Source: Bartonella bilalgolemi (GTDB lineage: Bacteria; Pseudomonadota; Alphaproteobacteria; Rhizobiales; Rhizobiaceae). Taken from it: a stretch of 64,000 nucleotides of DNA. The notes beneath the pieces were generated by a model. That model did not search any database and was not told the DNA's origin. It was given only the letters and a program-made list of their open reading frames with translations. The stretch spans positions 1 to 64,000 of the forward strand of contig NZ_JAMCOF010000004.1 of the NCBI RefSeq assembly GCF_023500045.1. Direction: 5' to 3'. Positions within the stretch are counted from its first letter, which is position 1. Each line of letters opens with the position of its first letter. The translations under genes were made by a program, and so were the position numbers. Positions 10,735 through 20,930 of the stretch are shown piece after piece.

Positions 10735-11292
10735 TCACTTCCACTCTTTCAAAACAGAGAATGGTGACGAATTTTGTTTAATTTTTTCTAAATCTTTAAC
10801 TGTTGTATCTAGACTAGCACCTTCTTTACGTGGATATTGATTAATTGATAATTCTAAAAATTCTTCCATGACTGCACCAATATCAATTTTATCTCCATAA
10901 AATACTTCTGGTATATCTGGCCCTTCCACATCTAAAAATAATTCACCCGTACCTTCTGATATTTTAGGTTTCACCAAATTTGAATCTTCAGGAACAAAAA
11001 CAATATTAATATTCTCATGGATAATATCTTCTAGCAGCTCTAATGTAATAACGCATGATTGTATTATACGTGCCTGTAATAAACCTTTTACACGTACTCC
11101 ACGTTTTTTCCATGGTAAAATACAAAATTCTCCCTCAAATAATTTTACATCAACTAAACCATGATTCTTAGCTAAATATGTACATTCCTGTTGATCTGCG
11201 CAAATATGAACTCTTATTCCTTTTATAGGTAATGAGCGCACTGATACTGGATAAGTGAAAGCAAATTCCATTCGGGAAATACTTGAAACAGC
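10735..11292 (-). CDS. YceD/DUF177 family protein
   Basis: A 185-aa protein of the DUF177 (YceD) family, which in many bacteria sits beside rpmF-plsX and is linked to ribosomal RNA or large-subunit assembly. Seen here: the acidic C-terminal part with GELFLDVEGPDIPEVFYGDKIDIG and the end PRKEGASLDT. The frame is open to a TTG at 11307, but ATG 11292 has GGAG six bases upstream and is the better start. No rpmF lies beside it. The gap to plsX is 135 nt. Confidence 0.8.
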   Translation of the reverse strand, partial: AVSSISRMEFAFTYPVSVRSLPIKGIRVHICADQQECTYLAKNHGLVDVKLFEGEFCILPWKKRGVRVKGLLQARIIQSCVITLELLEDIIHENINIVFVPEDSNLVKPKISEGTGELFLDVEGPDIPEVFYGDKIDIGAVMEEFLELSINQYPRKEGASLDTTVKDLEKIKQNSSPFSVLKEWK

Positions 11293-11500
11293 CATTAGAA
11301 ACTCCAAGATATAAAAAAGAGTATATTATACTGTGTCTTCTATTTGACCAGATTATATTTATGATTTTTTTCTTTTCTAAAGAAACTCTATATGGCATTA
11401 TAATAGTAAAGGTCATCGTAAGATATGGTGAATAATAATTAAATCAAAAATTTAAGAAAGACTTGAGATCACCTTTTCATCATATATTACTAAGTGTAAA

Positions 11501-12037
11501 ATGGAGATATCATTGTTTCAAATACCCCACATAGTAATCACTAAACGTAAATTACTGATTGGCCTCTCAATAGTGAGCATAATCGGAATCGCAGGCTGTA
11601 ATCCAATTAGTTATTTAAACTCAAGTCAAATATATAACTCTCTCAATTCAAGCCAAATATATAAAGAAGGTTATATTCTTGATCAAAGTGCTCTTGATTC
11701 TATTTCTGTTGGTTCAAGTCAAGAGCAAGTTCTTTTAGCTTTAGGCTCTCCCTCTCTGAAAACGCAATATAATAATGAAGTTTTCTATTATATTTCACAA
11801 ACTCGATATCGAAAAATGCAGTTTATGAAAACAAAAATTACTGATCGCAAAGTTTTAGCAATTTATTTTAACAAAGATCGCCAAGTTATAAAAATAGCCA
11901 ATTATGGTTTACAGGATGGGAGAATTTTTGATTTCATCACACAAACAACACCAACTGGTGGTAATGATCAACCGTTGTTGATTCAACTTATCAAGGGTGC
12001 TCCAGATCCTGCTGACGATCCGGTTGTTAACCATTAG
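11501..12037 (+). CDS. bamE: outer membrane assembly lipoprotein BamE (SmpA/OmlA)
   Basis: Lipoprotein subunit of the BAM complex that inserts outer membrane proteins. The signal ends with the lipobox IAGC (Cys at about residue 33). The SmpA/OmlA domain is clear: GSSQEQVLLALGSPS, NEVFYYISQTRYR and YGLQDGRIFDFITQTTPTGG. Just after the lipid anchor a nine-residue unit, NSSQIYNSL then NSSQIYKEG, is repeated in tandem (DNA 11618-11671), lengthening the linker. Monocistronic, with a terminator at 12055-12082. Confidence 0.93.
   Translation: MEISLFQIPHIVITKRKLLIGLSIVSIIGIAGCNPISYLNSSQIYNSLNSSQIYKEGYILDQSALDSISVGSSQEQVLLALGSPSLKTQYNNEVFYYISQTRYRKMQFMKTKITDRKVLAIYFNKDRQVIKIANYGLQDGRIFDFITQTTPTGGNDQPLLIQLIKGAPDPADDPVVNH
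11618..11671 (+). repeat. two-copy 27-nt tandem repeat within bamE
   Basis: Unit 1 is 11618-11644 and unit 2 is 11645-11671. The first six codons of each encode NSSQIY with only two base differences; the last three codons have drifted. It is an in-frame duplication in the linker between the lipid anchor and the folded domain. Confidence 0.8.
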
Positions 12038-12054
12038 TTTTTACATATTCAATT

Positions 12055-12082
12055 AAAATCCCAATATTATTGGGATTTTTTT
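12055..12082 (+). terminator. rho-independent terminator of bamE (possibly bidirectional)
   Basis: Stem AATCCCAAT / ATTGGGATT with a 3-nt loop, followed by seven T. Preceded by AAAA, so it may also serve the convergent nusB operon, whose stop is at 12092. Confidence 0.88.
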
Positions 12083-12091
12083 GTAACTTTA

Positions 12092-12559
12092 TTAACATAT
12101 TTCCTTTGCTATACTGTCAAGAACTGCATTTACAAGCCTTGGTTCATTACTTTCAAAAAAAGCCTTAGCTATATCGACGTATTCATTCATAATAACAGCA
12201 ACAGGCACATCTTTGCGATTGATCAACTCCCATAAGCCAGCACGCAAAATTGCCCGTAATGTAGAATCAAGACGTGAAAGCGCCCATTCTTCAGAAAGTT
12301 GTTGATGAAGCATAGGATCAAGCTGCTTTTGATCTTTTACAACTCCAACAACAATAGAGCGAAACCATTGAAAATCAGCATCAAGATACTGACTCCCATC
12401 AATATCTTTTCCTAAACGATAAGCCTTATATTCAGCTATTACCTCCATAACACCAATACCGACTATATCCATTTGATAAAGCGCTTGTACAGCAGCGAGT
12501 CTTGCTGCCCCTCGTTTATTAGCTAAAATTAAAGAATCTTTGCCTTTTATATCATCCAT
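12092..12559 (-). CDS. nusB: transcription antitermination protein NusB
   Basis: Binds boxA RNA with NusE (S10) for rRNA antitermination. 155 aa, all helical, with the family pieces [16 protein letters not shown] at the N-terminus and [28 protein letters not shown] and [11 protein letters not shown] at the C-terminus. It starts 2 nt after ribH and ends the rib operon, a common arrangement. Confidence 0.95.
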   Translation of the reverse strand: MDDIKGKDSLILANKRGAARLAAVQALYQMDIVGIGVMEVIAEYKAYRLGKDIDGSQYLDADFQWFRSIVVGVVKDQKQLDPMLHQQLSEEWALSRLDSTLRAILRAGLWELINRKDVPVAVIMNEYVDIAKAFFESNEPRLVNAVLDSIAKEIC

Positions 12560-12561
12560 AT

Positions 12562-13020
12562 TTAATGATTATCTCCAAATTTTTTCTTTAGAGCAACCAT
12601 ACATAAAGCGGCTTTAGCAGCAAAACCACCTTTATTTTTTTCATTATTTCTCACACGTTCCCATGCTTGCAATTCATTTTCAACGGTCAAAATTCCATTG
12701 CCAATAGCAAGTTGTTGATAAACAGTTAAATCCATTAATGCGCGACAGGAATTATCAGCCACAATTTCAAAATGATATGATTCTCCCCGAATAATACAAC
12801 CAAGAGCTATATAACCATCATAGTATATTTCATTATTTTTTTCAGCCAGAGTTATTGCACAAGGAATTTCTAATGCTCCTGGAACCGTTACAATATCATA
12901 ACTCACTTCAGCTTGTTGCAAAACACTAACCGCACCTGCAAGAAGAGAATCAGAAATTTCATCATAGAAACGCGCTTCAACAATCAAAACATGCAACTTT
13001 TTATGTGTATTTTTTGTCAT
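12562..13020 (-). CDS. ribH: 6,7-dimethyl-8-ribityllumazine synthase
   Basis: Condenses 5-amino-6-ribitylaminouracil with dihydroxybutanone phosphate. 152 aa, with the substrate motifs [11 protein letters not shown] and [13 protein letters not shown], the catalytic His being in the latter. The final residues [15 protein letters not shown] are typical. Placed between ribE and nusB. Confidence 0.95.
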   Translation of the reverse strand: MTKNTHKKLHVLIVEARFYDEISDSLLAGAVSVLQQAEVSYDIVTVPGALEIPCAITLAEKNNEIYYDGYIALGCIIRGESYHFEIVADNSCRALMDLTVYQQLAIGNGILTVENELQAWERVRNNEKNKGGFAAKAALCMVALKKKFGDNH

Positions 13021-13049
13021 ATGGCTCCTATCAGAAAAATAAAATAATT

Positions 13050-13667
13050 TTACATCTTATTCATTTTAAAATCTGAAAGTCTAGCTACATAACGAGCCAA
13101 TTGATCAACTTCCAAGTTCACCTGATCCCCAACCTTAGCTTGTCCCCACGTTGTCATCTCAAGCGTATGGCGGATAATAAGAACATCAAAAATATTATTT
13201 TCAACATAATTAACAGTCAATGATGTTCCATTAAGTGCAATAGAACCTTTTTCTGCTATAAATGGAGCTAATTTCATTGGAACCTGCAGATGAAAACGAA
13301 TCGCATCACCTTCATTTTTTTTCTCAATAATTTCAGCTAAACCATCGATATGGCCAAAAACTAAATGTCCTCCCATTTCGTCACCAAGTCGTAGTGAGCG
13401 CTCTAAATTAATAAAAGTTCCTTTTGTCCATTGTGTAAGATTAGTTAAACATAGTGCTTCTTCCCATGCTTCAACAGTAAACCAATGAGCAACTGTGGAC
13501 TTTAATGTGCGCTCAACAACTGTCAAACAAATACCTGAACACGCAATTGATGCACCTATCTCTAAACTCTCCACATCATAATGAGTAGAAATATTTAAAC
13601 GTATTCCCTGTTTTAAAGGTTGAATATCTTCAACGCAACCAATATCCGTTATGATCCCTGTGAACAT
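13050..13667 (-). CDS. ribE: riboflavin synthase alpha chain
   Basis: Dismutates two lumazines to riboflavin. 205 aa with two lumazine-binding repeats: [10 protein letters not shown] at the start of the first and [14 protein letters not shown] at the start of the second, with CSGICLTVV and [12 protein letters not shown] at equivalent positions. The 5' end overlaps ribD by 19 nt, so translation is probably coupled. Confidence 0.95.
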   Translation of the reverse strand: MFTGIITDIGCVEDIQPLKQGIRLNISTHYDVESLEIGASIACSGICLTVVERTLKSTVAHWFTVEAWEEALCLTNLTQWTKGTFINLERSLRLGDEMGGHLVFGHIDGLAEIIEKKNEGDAIRFHLQVPMKLAPFIAEKGSIALNGTSLTVNYVENNIFDVLIIRHTLEMTTWGQAKVGDQVNLEVDQLARYVARLSDFKMNKM

Positions 13668-14773
13668 AATACCTTACGTCTCCATTTATACAAACGATCA
13701 TTCCCCAGCATTCTCATTTCAATTTCATTAAACTCTGAAAGATAAGATTGAAAATGAGGAGCCTTAATTCGATCTTCCCCTAAAATAATCGGCGCATAAA
13801 AACATATCAAACAATCTACACAACCAGCATCTAAAAATATTTCTCCTGTCTTTGCTCCTCCCTCAAGTAAAACACTATTGATTTTGCGCTGATAAAGCAG
13901 TTGTAAAATAGCAAAAGGTGATATCAAATTATCATTAGTATCCACTGAACATATGGTTACACCATATTGTTCTAAAGCTGTTTTTTTTCTTTTTTTAGAC
14001 AGGACTGTACCACAAATAACCCATGTAGGTATATTTGCTGCTGTTTGAACGACTTTCGCATCAAGAGGAATGCGTAAATCCTTATCCAAAATAACGCGTA
14101 TAGGTGAACGCGTTTCAAGTCCTGGCAAACGACAATCTAATTGTGGATCATCTGCTAATATAGTGCCAATACCAACCATAATCACATTATTTTGAGCACG
14201 CAAAATATGAGTTTGTGCACGAGAAATTTCTCCACTAATCCCTACACTACTTTGCCTTTTTTTGCCTATGCCATTATCTGCGGAAATAGCCATTTTTAAA
14301 GTGACCTCACAGCGCTGCAATTTCTTTACACACAAATAAGCACTTAATGTTTCAAAGGCCTCTTCAGCTAAAACCCCTTCAACAACTTCAATACCTGCTG
14401 CACGTAAAAGAGTAATACCACAACCATAAACTCGCTGATCGGGATCAGAAAGAGCAATGACAACTCGAGTAATACCTGCATTAATAAGTGCATTAACACA
14501 TGGTGAAGTTTTTCCATAGTGTGAACATGGTTCTAAAGTAACGTAGGCGGTTGCACCATAGGCCAAAGGACCAGCCATAAGTAAAGCTTGCACTTCAGCA
14601 TGAGGTCTTCCTTGAATAGCAGTTACGCCATAACCAACAATAGACGCGCCTGTTTCTTTATTTTGTACAATTAATGCACCGACAGAAGGATTTTCACCCG
14701 TAAGACCAACGTGACGTTCTGCTAAACGAATAGCAACAGCCATAAATCGCTTATCTTGTGCTGCTTTATTCAT
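13649..14773 (-). CDS. ribD: riboflavin biosynthesis deaminase/reductase
   Basis: Bifunctional enzyme for the deamination and side-chain reduction steps before lumazine. The N-terminal cytidine-deaminase-like domain has the zinc motif HAEVQAL plus [14 protein letters not shown] (residues about 49-90); the C-terminal reductase domain follows from about residue 155 and contains [17 protein letters not shown] and [12 protein letters not shown]. Overlaps nrdR by 8 nt upstream and ribE by 19 nt downstream. Confidence 0.95.
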   Translation of the reverse strand: MNKAAQDKRFMAVAIRLAERHVGLTGENPSVGALIVQNKETGASIVGYGVTAIQGRPHAEVQALLMAGPLAYGATAYVTLEPCSHYGKTSPCVNALINAGITRVVIALSDPDQRVYGCGITLLRAAGIEVVEGVLAEEAFETLSAYLCVKKLQRCEVTLKMAISADNGIGKKRQSSVGISGEISRAQTHILRAQNNVIMVGIGTILADDPQLDCRLPGLETRSPIRVILDKDLRIPLDAKVVQTAANIPTWVICGTVLSKKRKKTALEQYGVTICSVDTNDNLISPFAILQLLYQRKINSVLLEGGAKTGEIFLDAGCVDCLICFYAPIILGEDRIKAPHFQSYLSEFNEIEMRMLGNDRLYKWRRKVLCSQGS

Positions 14774-15248
14774 TAAAACAAGCTTCTATATCCATTGCAC
14801 CTTTTGATAATTCATCTATCACATTATGAAAATCAATCGCATTACGGAAATCACGATATACAGAAGCAAAACGAATATAAGCGATATCATCTATACCTTT
14901 TAAAGATTCCATTACAAGATGACCAATTTTTGCTGAGGAAATCTCAGGCTCTCCTAAACTCTCAAGCTGTCTCACGATACCGGAAATCGCCTGTTCAATA
15001 CGCTCAGGATCAATATCACGTTTACGTATTGCTATATTAACCGACCGCATTAATTTATCACGATCGAACAACTCACTCCGACCACTTTTTTTGAGAACAA
15101 AAAGTTCACGCAACTGGATACGTTCAAAAGTTGTAAAACGACCACCACAAACAGAACACACACGTCGACGACGAATGACTGTTGCATCTTCCGCAGGACG
15201 TGAATCTTTAACCTGTGTATTTTCACATTGGCAATAAGGGCACCGCAT
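14766..15248 (-). CDS. nrdR: transcriptional repressor NrdR
   Basis: ATP/dATP-sensing repressor of ribonucleotide reductase genes. 160 aa with a four-Cys zinc ribbon ([18 protein letters not shown] ... [10 protein letters not shown]) and an ATP-cone domain after about residue 48. Starts 12 nt after glyA and overlaps ribD, the usual Rhizobiales order glyA-nrdR-ribD. Confidence 0.96.
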   Translation of the reverse strand: MRCPYCQCENTQVKDSRPAEDATVIRRRRVCSVCGGRFTTFERIQLRELFVLKKSGRSELFDRDKLMRSVNIAIRKRDIDPERIEQAISGIVRQLESLGEPEISSAKIGHLVMESLKGIDDIAYIRFASVYRDFRNAIDFHNVIDELSKGAMDIEACFNE

Positions 15249-15260
15249 ATTTTCTATACC

Positions 15261-16574
15261 TCAACAAGAAACCAAATAAGAATAAAGAGGAAATTTACTT
15301 GTCATATCATGCACCTTCTTTTTGACAGCTGTTTCAACTGAAGTATTCTCTCCATCGCTTCTTGCCAAACTAAGACCATCAAGAACCTCTGTAATAAAAT
15401 TTCCAATTTGAGTGAACTCACTTTCTGTAAAACCACGTGTTGTTGCAGCAGGTGTACCCAAACGAATTCCTGAAGTTATTGATGGCTTCTTGGGATCAAA
15501 GGGAATACTATTTTTGTTGCAAATAATATTAGCACGCCCCAAAGCTTGTTCCGCACCCTTTCCTGTTATATTTTTAGAACGCAAATCGACTAAAAATAAA
15601 TGATTGTCTGTACCACCAGAAACAATATTAAAACCATTATTTTTTAAGCTTTCTGCTAAAGTTTTAGCATTAATAACTACATTAGCAATATAATCTTTAA
15701 AAGTAGGTTGCAAAGCCTCTCCCAATGCAACAGCCTTAGCTGCAATGACATGCATTAAAGGACCACCTTGAAGACCGGGAAAAACTGCCATGTTAATTTT
15801 TTGAGCTAAAGCTTCATCATTTGTCAATATCATACCACCACGGGGACCACGCAATGATTTATGCGTTGTTGTAGTGATAACATGAGCATATGGTACAGGT
15901 GAAGGGTGAGCATTTCCAGCAACTAAACCTGCAATATGAGCCATATCAACCATCAAATATGCTCCAATTTCATCTGCAATGTCACGGAACCATTTCCAAT
16001 TCCATAAGCGTGAATAGGCTGTGCCACCTGCCAAAATAAGCTTTGGTTTATGCTTTTTTGCCAAACGATATATTTCCTCCATATCCAGAAGCTGATCTTC
16101 TTGACGCACACCATAAGAAACAACATTAAACCATTTGCCTGACATATTAACAGGCGAACCATGGGTGAGATGGCCACCAGAATTCAAGTCCAACCCCATA
16201 AATGTATCACCAGGCTGAAGCAAAGCTAAAAATACAGCTTGATTCATTTGGCTACCAGAATTAGGTTGCACATTTACAAAAGATGCACCAAAAAGTTTTT
16301 TTGCTCGCTCGATTGCCAATTCTTCAACCAAATCAACAAAATGACAACCACCATAATAACGCTTTCCTGGATAACCTTCTGCATACTTATTGGTTAAAAT
16401 AGATCCCTGAGCTTCAAGAACTGCCCTTGAAACAATATTTTCTGATGCGATCAATTCAATCTCAGAGCATTGACGTCCAAGCTCACCACTAATTGCATCA
16501 AAAACTACAGAATCAGCAACTTGTAAACTATCATTAAAAAAACACTTACGCAGATCATTTGCTTGCTTGGTCAT
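15261..16574 (-). CDS. glyA: serine hydroxymethyltransferase
   Basis: PLP enzyme interconverting serine and glycine with tetrahydrofolate, the main source of one-carbon units. 437 aa; the PLP lysine is in [14 protein letters not shown], and [14 protein letters not shown] and [14 protein letters not shown] are intact. First gene of the glyA-nrdR-ribDEH-nusB operon. Confidence 0.96.
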   Translation of the reverse strand: MTKQANDLRKCFFNDSLQVADSVVFDAISGELGRQCSEIELIASENIVSRAVLEAQGSILTNKYAEGYPGKRYYGGCHFVDLVEELAIERAKKLFGASFVNVQPNSGSQMNQAVFLALLQPGDTFMGLDLNSGGHLTHGSPVNMSGKWFNVVSYGVRQEDQLLDMEEIYRLAKKHKPKLILAGGTAYSRLWNWKWFRDIADEIGAYLMVDMAHIAGLVAGNAHPSPVPYAHVITTTTHKSLRGPRGGMILTNDEALAQKINMAVFPGLQGGPLMHVIAAKAVALGEALQPTFKDYIANVVINAKTLAESLKNNGFNIVSGGTDNHLFLVDLRSKNITGKGAEQALGRANIICNKNSIPFDPKKPSITSGIRLGTPAATTRGFTESEFTQIGNFITEVLDGLSLARSDGENTSVETAVKKKVHDMTSKFPLYSYLVSC

Positions 16575-16885
16575 AAAACATGTCCTAAATTAGAGTAATG
16601 GAAGGTAACACAGCAAATCTTATAGACAAAACTTTTTAAAATTTAAGTTCAAAAACTGTAAATACAGCAAGAATTCAGCTTATATTTTTTTTAAAACAAT
16701 AAAATTCTATCTTCATAAAAAATAAATGACGCAAAAATTACATGTTAAAACTTATATATGTAATACTATTATACTGTTTTCAAACAAGAAAAATAATAAA
16801 CTTATAGTTCAAGATATCCAATCATTTAATTGGATAGGGTATTATAAAGTGGGATCACAGAAAAAATTGAATTCAAGGATAATAG
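16575..16885. other. divergent intergenic region between glyA and argC
   Basis: AT-rich region holding the promoters of two divergent units. The only notable element is a perfect inverted repeat at 16815-16836, described separately. A 60-codon frame at 16726-16908 runs through the repeat and into argC and is not supported. Confidence 0.5.
16815..16836. promoter_or_regulatory. perfect 8-bp inverted repeat before argC
   Basis: TATCCAAT, a 6-nt spacer, then ATTGGATA, ending 49 bases before the argC start codon. It has no T-run, so it is not a simple terminator. It could be a dimeric regulator's operator or a leader hairpin. Confidence 0.4.
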
Positions 16886-17818
16886 ATGGCAACAAAAATT
16901 TTTATTGATGGTGAACATGGAACAACCGGACTGCAAATACAAAAACGATTGGCAAAACGTTCTGATCTAGAATTGCTATCTATCCCTCACGAAGATCGCC
17001 ATAATCTTGATTCTCGAAAAGACTATCTTAATCAAGCTGACATTGTTATTTTATGTCTTCCAGATGAAGCCGCACGGGAAACAATTAAACTCCTTAAAAA
17101 CAATAAAAAAATTAGAATTATTGACAGCTCAACAGCACACCGCATTGCTGCAGATTGGGTCTATGGCTTTCCTGAAATGACAAAAGGACAAAAAAAACGT
17201 ATCCAAGAAGCACACTATGTTGCAAATCCTGGATGTTATCCAACCGGTGCAATTAGTTTGATTCGACCATTACGTGAAGCAGGCTTAATAGACTCTAATT
17301 ACCCAATATCAATTAATGCTATATCTGGCTATACAGGTGGTGGTAGACAATTAATTGCTCAAATGGAAAACCAATCCAGAAAAGATTCTCTGGAAGAAAA
17401 CTATTTTATTTATGGTCTGAATCTTAATCATAAACATATTCCCGAAATCAAAACTCATGGACAAATTAGCCAAACACCTGTTTTCGTGCCAAGCGTTGGT
17501 CGTTTTCCCCAAGGAATGATTGTTAATATCCCCCTACATCGCAATTTATTTACAAAATCAGCTAACTGTTCTGATCTTCGTGAAATTTTTCATACCCATT
17601 ATAACGAACAAAATACAATATCTATTGCATCACAAGAAGAAACCGAAACACTGACTAAACTAAACCCAGAATCCTTAGCACATAAAGATAGTATGAAACT
17701 TTTTGTTTTTGGCAATGATAATGACGGTATTTTCAATCTTTGCTCTATATTAGATAATTTGGGAAAAGGAGCATCCGCATCGGCTGTTCAAAATCTTGAT
17801 TTAATGCTCTCAGGCTGA
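16886..17818 (+). CDS. argC: N-acetyl-gamma-glutamyl-phosphate reductase (type 2)
   Basis: NADPH-dependent third step of arginine/ornithine synthesis. 310 aa, the shorter type 2 form. N-terminal FIDGEHGTTGLQIQKRL binds nucleotide; the catalytic Cys is in ANPGCYPTGAI (about residue 117), and GYTGGGRQLI is conserved. ATG 16886 has AAGGATA upstream. No other arginine-synthesis gene is nearby in this window, so whether the pathway is complete cannot be judged here. Confidence 0.94.
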   Translation: MATKIFIDGEHGTTGLQIQKRLAKRSDLELLSIPHEDRHNLDSRKDYLNQADIVILCLPDEAARETIKLLKNNKKIRIIDSSTAHRIAADWVYGFPEMTKGQKKRIQEAHYVANPGCYPTGAISLIRPLREAGLIDSNYPISINAISGYTGGGRQLIAQMENQSRKDSLEENYFIYGLNLNHKHIPEIKTHGQISQTPVFVPSVGRFPQGMIVNIPLHRNLFTKSANCSDLREIFHTHYNEQNTISIASQEETETLTKLNPESLAHKDSMKLFVFGNDNDGIFNLCSILDNLGKGASASAVQNLDLMLSG

Positions 17819-17837
17819 AATGTTGTTTAAAAAATTC

Positions 17838-18914
17838 TTATTTAACAACAAGATATGCTCCCTTTGTAGCTCGCCAATGAACAACTGAAAAGCATAATAC
17901 TACTAACGCAACACTTTGATGAATAAGCCCCCAACTAATTGGCACTTCATTTAACAATGTAATGATACCCAAAAATGCCTGAACAACTATGATAATAAAT
18001 AACAACAATGCACGACGAGCATGCATTGAACGAGGATTTTTTTTGCTTACATACAAAACATGAACAATCGCTATAATAAACAAAAAATACGCAAAAACAC
18101 GATGTATAAATTGCACTGTTAAAGGATTTTCAAATAAACTGAGCCAAACGGGATTATAGTTCAGTAATCCGTCAGGTATAATCTGGCCATCCATTAATGG
18201 CCATGTATTATAAACCTTGCCTGCATGAAGACCTGCAACTAAAGCACCAAAATAAATCTCAACTAAAATGCAAAAAACAAACCAACCTGCGAAACGTTGC
18301 ACAGCTTGATCTGCCGGTTGTTCTGAATATTCTGTGAGACCTCGAGATAAATAAGTAACAAAAATAATTACAAAGCATGCCGTTATTAGATGAAGCGCTA
18401 AACGATATTGACTAACGCTTGTTAAATTACTTGTCCCCAAACCAGAAGCTACCATCCACCAGCCAATCACACCTTGAACAGCAATAAGAACCGGTACGGA
18501 TACAAGCTGAAGAAAAATATTTTTTTCAATACGCTTAGTTGCCCAAAACCAAATTAAACCCAACAAAGCTACAAGGCCAACCAAACGACCAAGAAAACGG
18601 TGTCCCCATTCCCACCAGAAAATCACTTTAAATGCGTTTAAAGTCATATCATGATTGAGTATTTTATACTGCGCTATCTGTTGATATTTCAAGAACTCTT
18701 CTTGCCATTGTTCTATAGTAATCGGTGGAATTACACCATAAATTGGCTTCCATTCAGTTATTGATAATCCGGATCCTGTCAAACGGGTAGCTCCGCCTAT
18801 TACAACAATCGCTAAACAAAGCAGTAAAACAGCATAAAGCCATATCTGTATTTGTTTTCTATTTTGTTTTTGTAGTGGCGTCAAAGCTATCTCATTCAAC
18901 CTTTTTATTGTCAT
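17838..18914 (-). CDS. ctaA: heme A synthase (COX15/CtaA)
   Basis: Integral membrane oxidase converting heme O to heme A for cytochrome c oxidase. 358 aa with eight hydrophobic segments. Seen: GGATRLTGSGLSITEWKPI after the first helix, the heme-site histidines in WWEWGHRFLGR and FIHRVFAYFLF, and LIHQSVALVV near the end. Convergent with argC (19-nt gap). The long alphaproteobacterial COX15 form. Confidence 0.95.
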   Translation of the reverse strand: MTIKRLNEIALTPLQKQNRKQIQIWLYAVLLLCLAIVVIGGATRLTGSGLSITEWKPIYGVIPPITIEQWQEEFLKYQQIAQYKILNHDMTLNAFKVIFWWEWGHRFLGRLVGLVALLGLIWFWATKRIEKNIFLQLVSVPVLIAVQGVIGWWMVASGLGTSNLTSVSQYRLALHLITACFVIIFVTYLSRGLTEYSEQPADQAVQRFAGWFVFCILVEIYFGALVAGLHAGKVYNTWPLMDGQIIPDGLLNYNPVWLSLFENPLTVQFIHRVFAYFLFIIAIVHVLYVSKKNPRSMHARRALLLFIIIVVQAFLGIITLLNEVPISWGLIHQSVALVVLCFSVVHWRATKGAYLVVK

Positions 18915-19062
18915 TTTCGATTATCTCCAGTTCATCTACAACTACAAATTTGCAAAATTTAAATATTAAGCTTTAGTTATTACGACATATTTATTCATCA
19001 ATGCACAAAAAACCAAAGTCTTGCTATTAAGATATAATTACCGCTGTTTTGGCACATTACAA

Positions 19063-20790
19063 CTATGCATTGACACGATAAACCTTTTTGGGGAATTTAT
19101 ATACCATCTGCGCTATCCAATTATGTTTATAAAGTGGAACACCACAAACATAATAATCTGTCCATTCTACAATTTCTTCAAGTCCATATTGAGGCTCGAT
19201 AGTCATCTCTAAAATAATAAAATCATAATCTTTTTTAAATTCTTGTAATATAACAGGAATAGCATTTGAAAATTTTTTTGCACGCTCAGCACTTGTTATT
19301 CCACGTGGAAAAATATCAATCCCTGTATCATAATCATGATAAATAACATCATGCAATTGCGCACATCCTGTTAAGACATCGCTCAATCCTGAACGTGAGC
19401 CAATCACTTTTTCTATTTGTTTCCCAGAAATATCTACCAACAAGATTGTTTTATGTTCCTTGATAAGATGAAGAGATAATTTTGCTGCTATTCGTGCGGC
19501 TTCTGGTCCGATTATTGAAACAACTGTCGAAACACGTGATTTCAGGAAAACTGATAATTCCTCTATTGTACTCAAAGTTTCAGAATTTCTTTTTGTCTTG
19601 AATAAGGAGATACTACTATTACATTTAAAACTTTCTTTCTCTGAGTGCTTTTTTTTTGCTCCAGAATATTTTTGCAATAATAGCCCTCCTCCCAAAGCGA
19701 TTAAACTTGCAAATATAATAACAAAAATATTTCTGCTATAAAAATCGATAAAAGAAATTGAGGTTACTTCTATGGGAGCTATCACGTGAATCTTTATATT
19801 CTGTAATGAAAGAGTATCCTTACTTATTTCTTGGCTTTGTATATCTATCGCTGCTTTTATTTTATTTTCTAACTTATTTAACATCTGATTTAAGGATTGA
19901 GACTGATCCTCCACAAAAGTACTAATTTTCTCTCTTAACTGTGTTTCAACATTCTCTGCAATGATTTCATCTAAACGAGTTTGCTCAACAATCTGCGAAA
20001 TTTTACTTTCTAACTGAGTAGAAAGTTCCTCTATTTCTGCAATCATTGCCTTGATTTGAGGGTGTCCCCAACCTAATTGAACAACCATATGAGCTTTTTG
20101 TGCATTCAAGAGATCAAGTTTAGCCTCTAGAGCCATAACAGTAGAATTATCTGCTATAAATGATAAGGATAATAAAGATTGTCCTTGTTGACGCATCATT
20201 TTAATAGTTGAATTTAAACTTTTTAAACGAATACGTCTCAAAATTGTATCCGTTAACTGTGCGTAAAGGCTATTAAACTCGACCTGTTTGGCTTCATGAT
20301 AAATGATAGAAGCAATAGATGAACGAAATGTTTGAAAAATATGGAAAAATGCATTTTTATCATATTTTTCATCTCGCTTCATGATCTTCTCAGAAAAGTT
20401 AGAAAACCAAGTTTCTAAGCCTTGTCGAGCATCTTCGATAGTTTTTGCTTCAAAAGAAAGATCAATAAAATCACCTTTGCGTAATAATTGGATATTTTTA
20501 TAAAAATTTTTCACGTATGAATCATAAGAAATTGCCCTGTCAGAACTTGAATAATTTAGAAGAAGAGGTTGCGAAAACAGTAATGCGATAATATTATTTT
20601 TTTTATCAGTCGATAATGGTACCCCACTAGAATCGGATAACATAAATGTTAATGTTGCTTGATAAGTTTTTGGATAAACAAAATAATATAACAAAATTGA
20701 CAATACGCAGTGTATTGTTACTAACAAAGCAATTAGAGCTTTTCGCGGCATTATGAGTGCTAACAATTTTTTATCGCACTTAAAATTCAT
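19063..20790 (-). CDS. Wzz/ExoP-like envelope protein with degenerate kinase domain
   Basis: A 575-aa protein built like polysaccharide co-polymerases. TM1 lies at about residues 16-37 after a basic N-terminus, then a periplasmic part with a long helical region (about 150-330) and TM2 at about 350-368. A cytoplasmic domain of about 155 residues resembles the BY-kinase/ParA-like fold of ExoP and CapB. The core strands TILLVDISG (Walker A' position), SGLSDVLTG and DYDFIILEM are recognisable, but the Walker A loop reads GPEAARIAAKLS with no GK[ST], and the C-terminal tail has only two well-separated Tyr. ATP binding and autokinase activity are therefore unlikely. No glycosyltransferase or wzx/wzy gene is beside it; it lies downstream of hflX. 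Confidence 0.7.
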   Translation of the reverse strand: MNFKCDKKLLALIMPRKALIALLVTIHCVLSILLYYFVYPKTYQATLTFMLSDSSGVPLSTDKKNNIIALLFSQPLLLNYSSSDRAISYDSYVKNFYKNIQLLRKGDFIDLSFEAKTIEDARQGLETWFSNFSEKIMKRDEKYDKNAFFHIFQTFRSSIASIIYHEAKQVEFNSLYAQLTDTILRRIRLKSLNSTIKMMRQQGQSLLSLSFIADNSTVMALEAKLDLLNAQKAHMVVQLGWGHPQIKAMIAEIEELSTQLESKISQIVEQTRLDEIIAENVETQLREKISTFVEDQSQSLNQMLNKLENKIKAAIDIQSQEISKDTLSLQNIKIHVIAPIEVTSISFIDFYSRNIFVIIFASLIALGGGLLLQKYSGAKKKHSEKESFKCNSSISLFKTKRNSETLSTIEELSVFLKSRVSTVVSIIGPEAARIAAKLSLHLIKEHKTILLVDISGKQIEKVIGSRSGLSDVLTGCAQLHDVIYHDYDTGIDIFPRGITSAERAKKFSNAIPVILQEFKKDYDFIILEMTIEPQYGLEEIVEWTDYYVCGVPLYKHNWIAQMVYKFPKKVYRVNA

Positions 20791-20930
20791 TTTTATTTTA
20801 ATCCCAAAAATACATTACTTTTTTTATTTAAGAGAAAGTAGTAACTATCCCCTTAACTAAAGATTATATTATTGAGAGATAAGAAAATATAAAAATAAAT
20901 TTTTTATTTACGATAACTTTAGTACATATT

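Noticed and set aside
10640-10840. 66-codon plus-strand frame between plsX and the YceD-like gene
   Set aside because: It runs antisense over the 3' end of the YceD-like gene, has low-complexity Asn/Tyr/Phe composition and no ribosome binding site.
16726-16908. 60-codon frame upstream of argC
   Set aside because: It crosses the inverted repeat and the argC ribosome binding site and overlaps argC; composition is that of AT-rich noncoding DNA.
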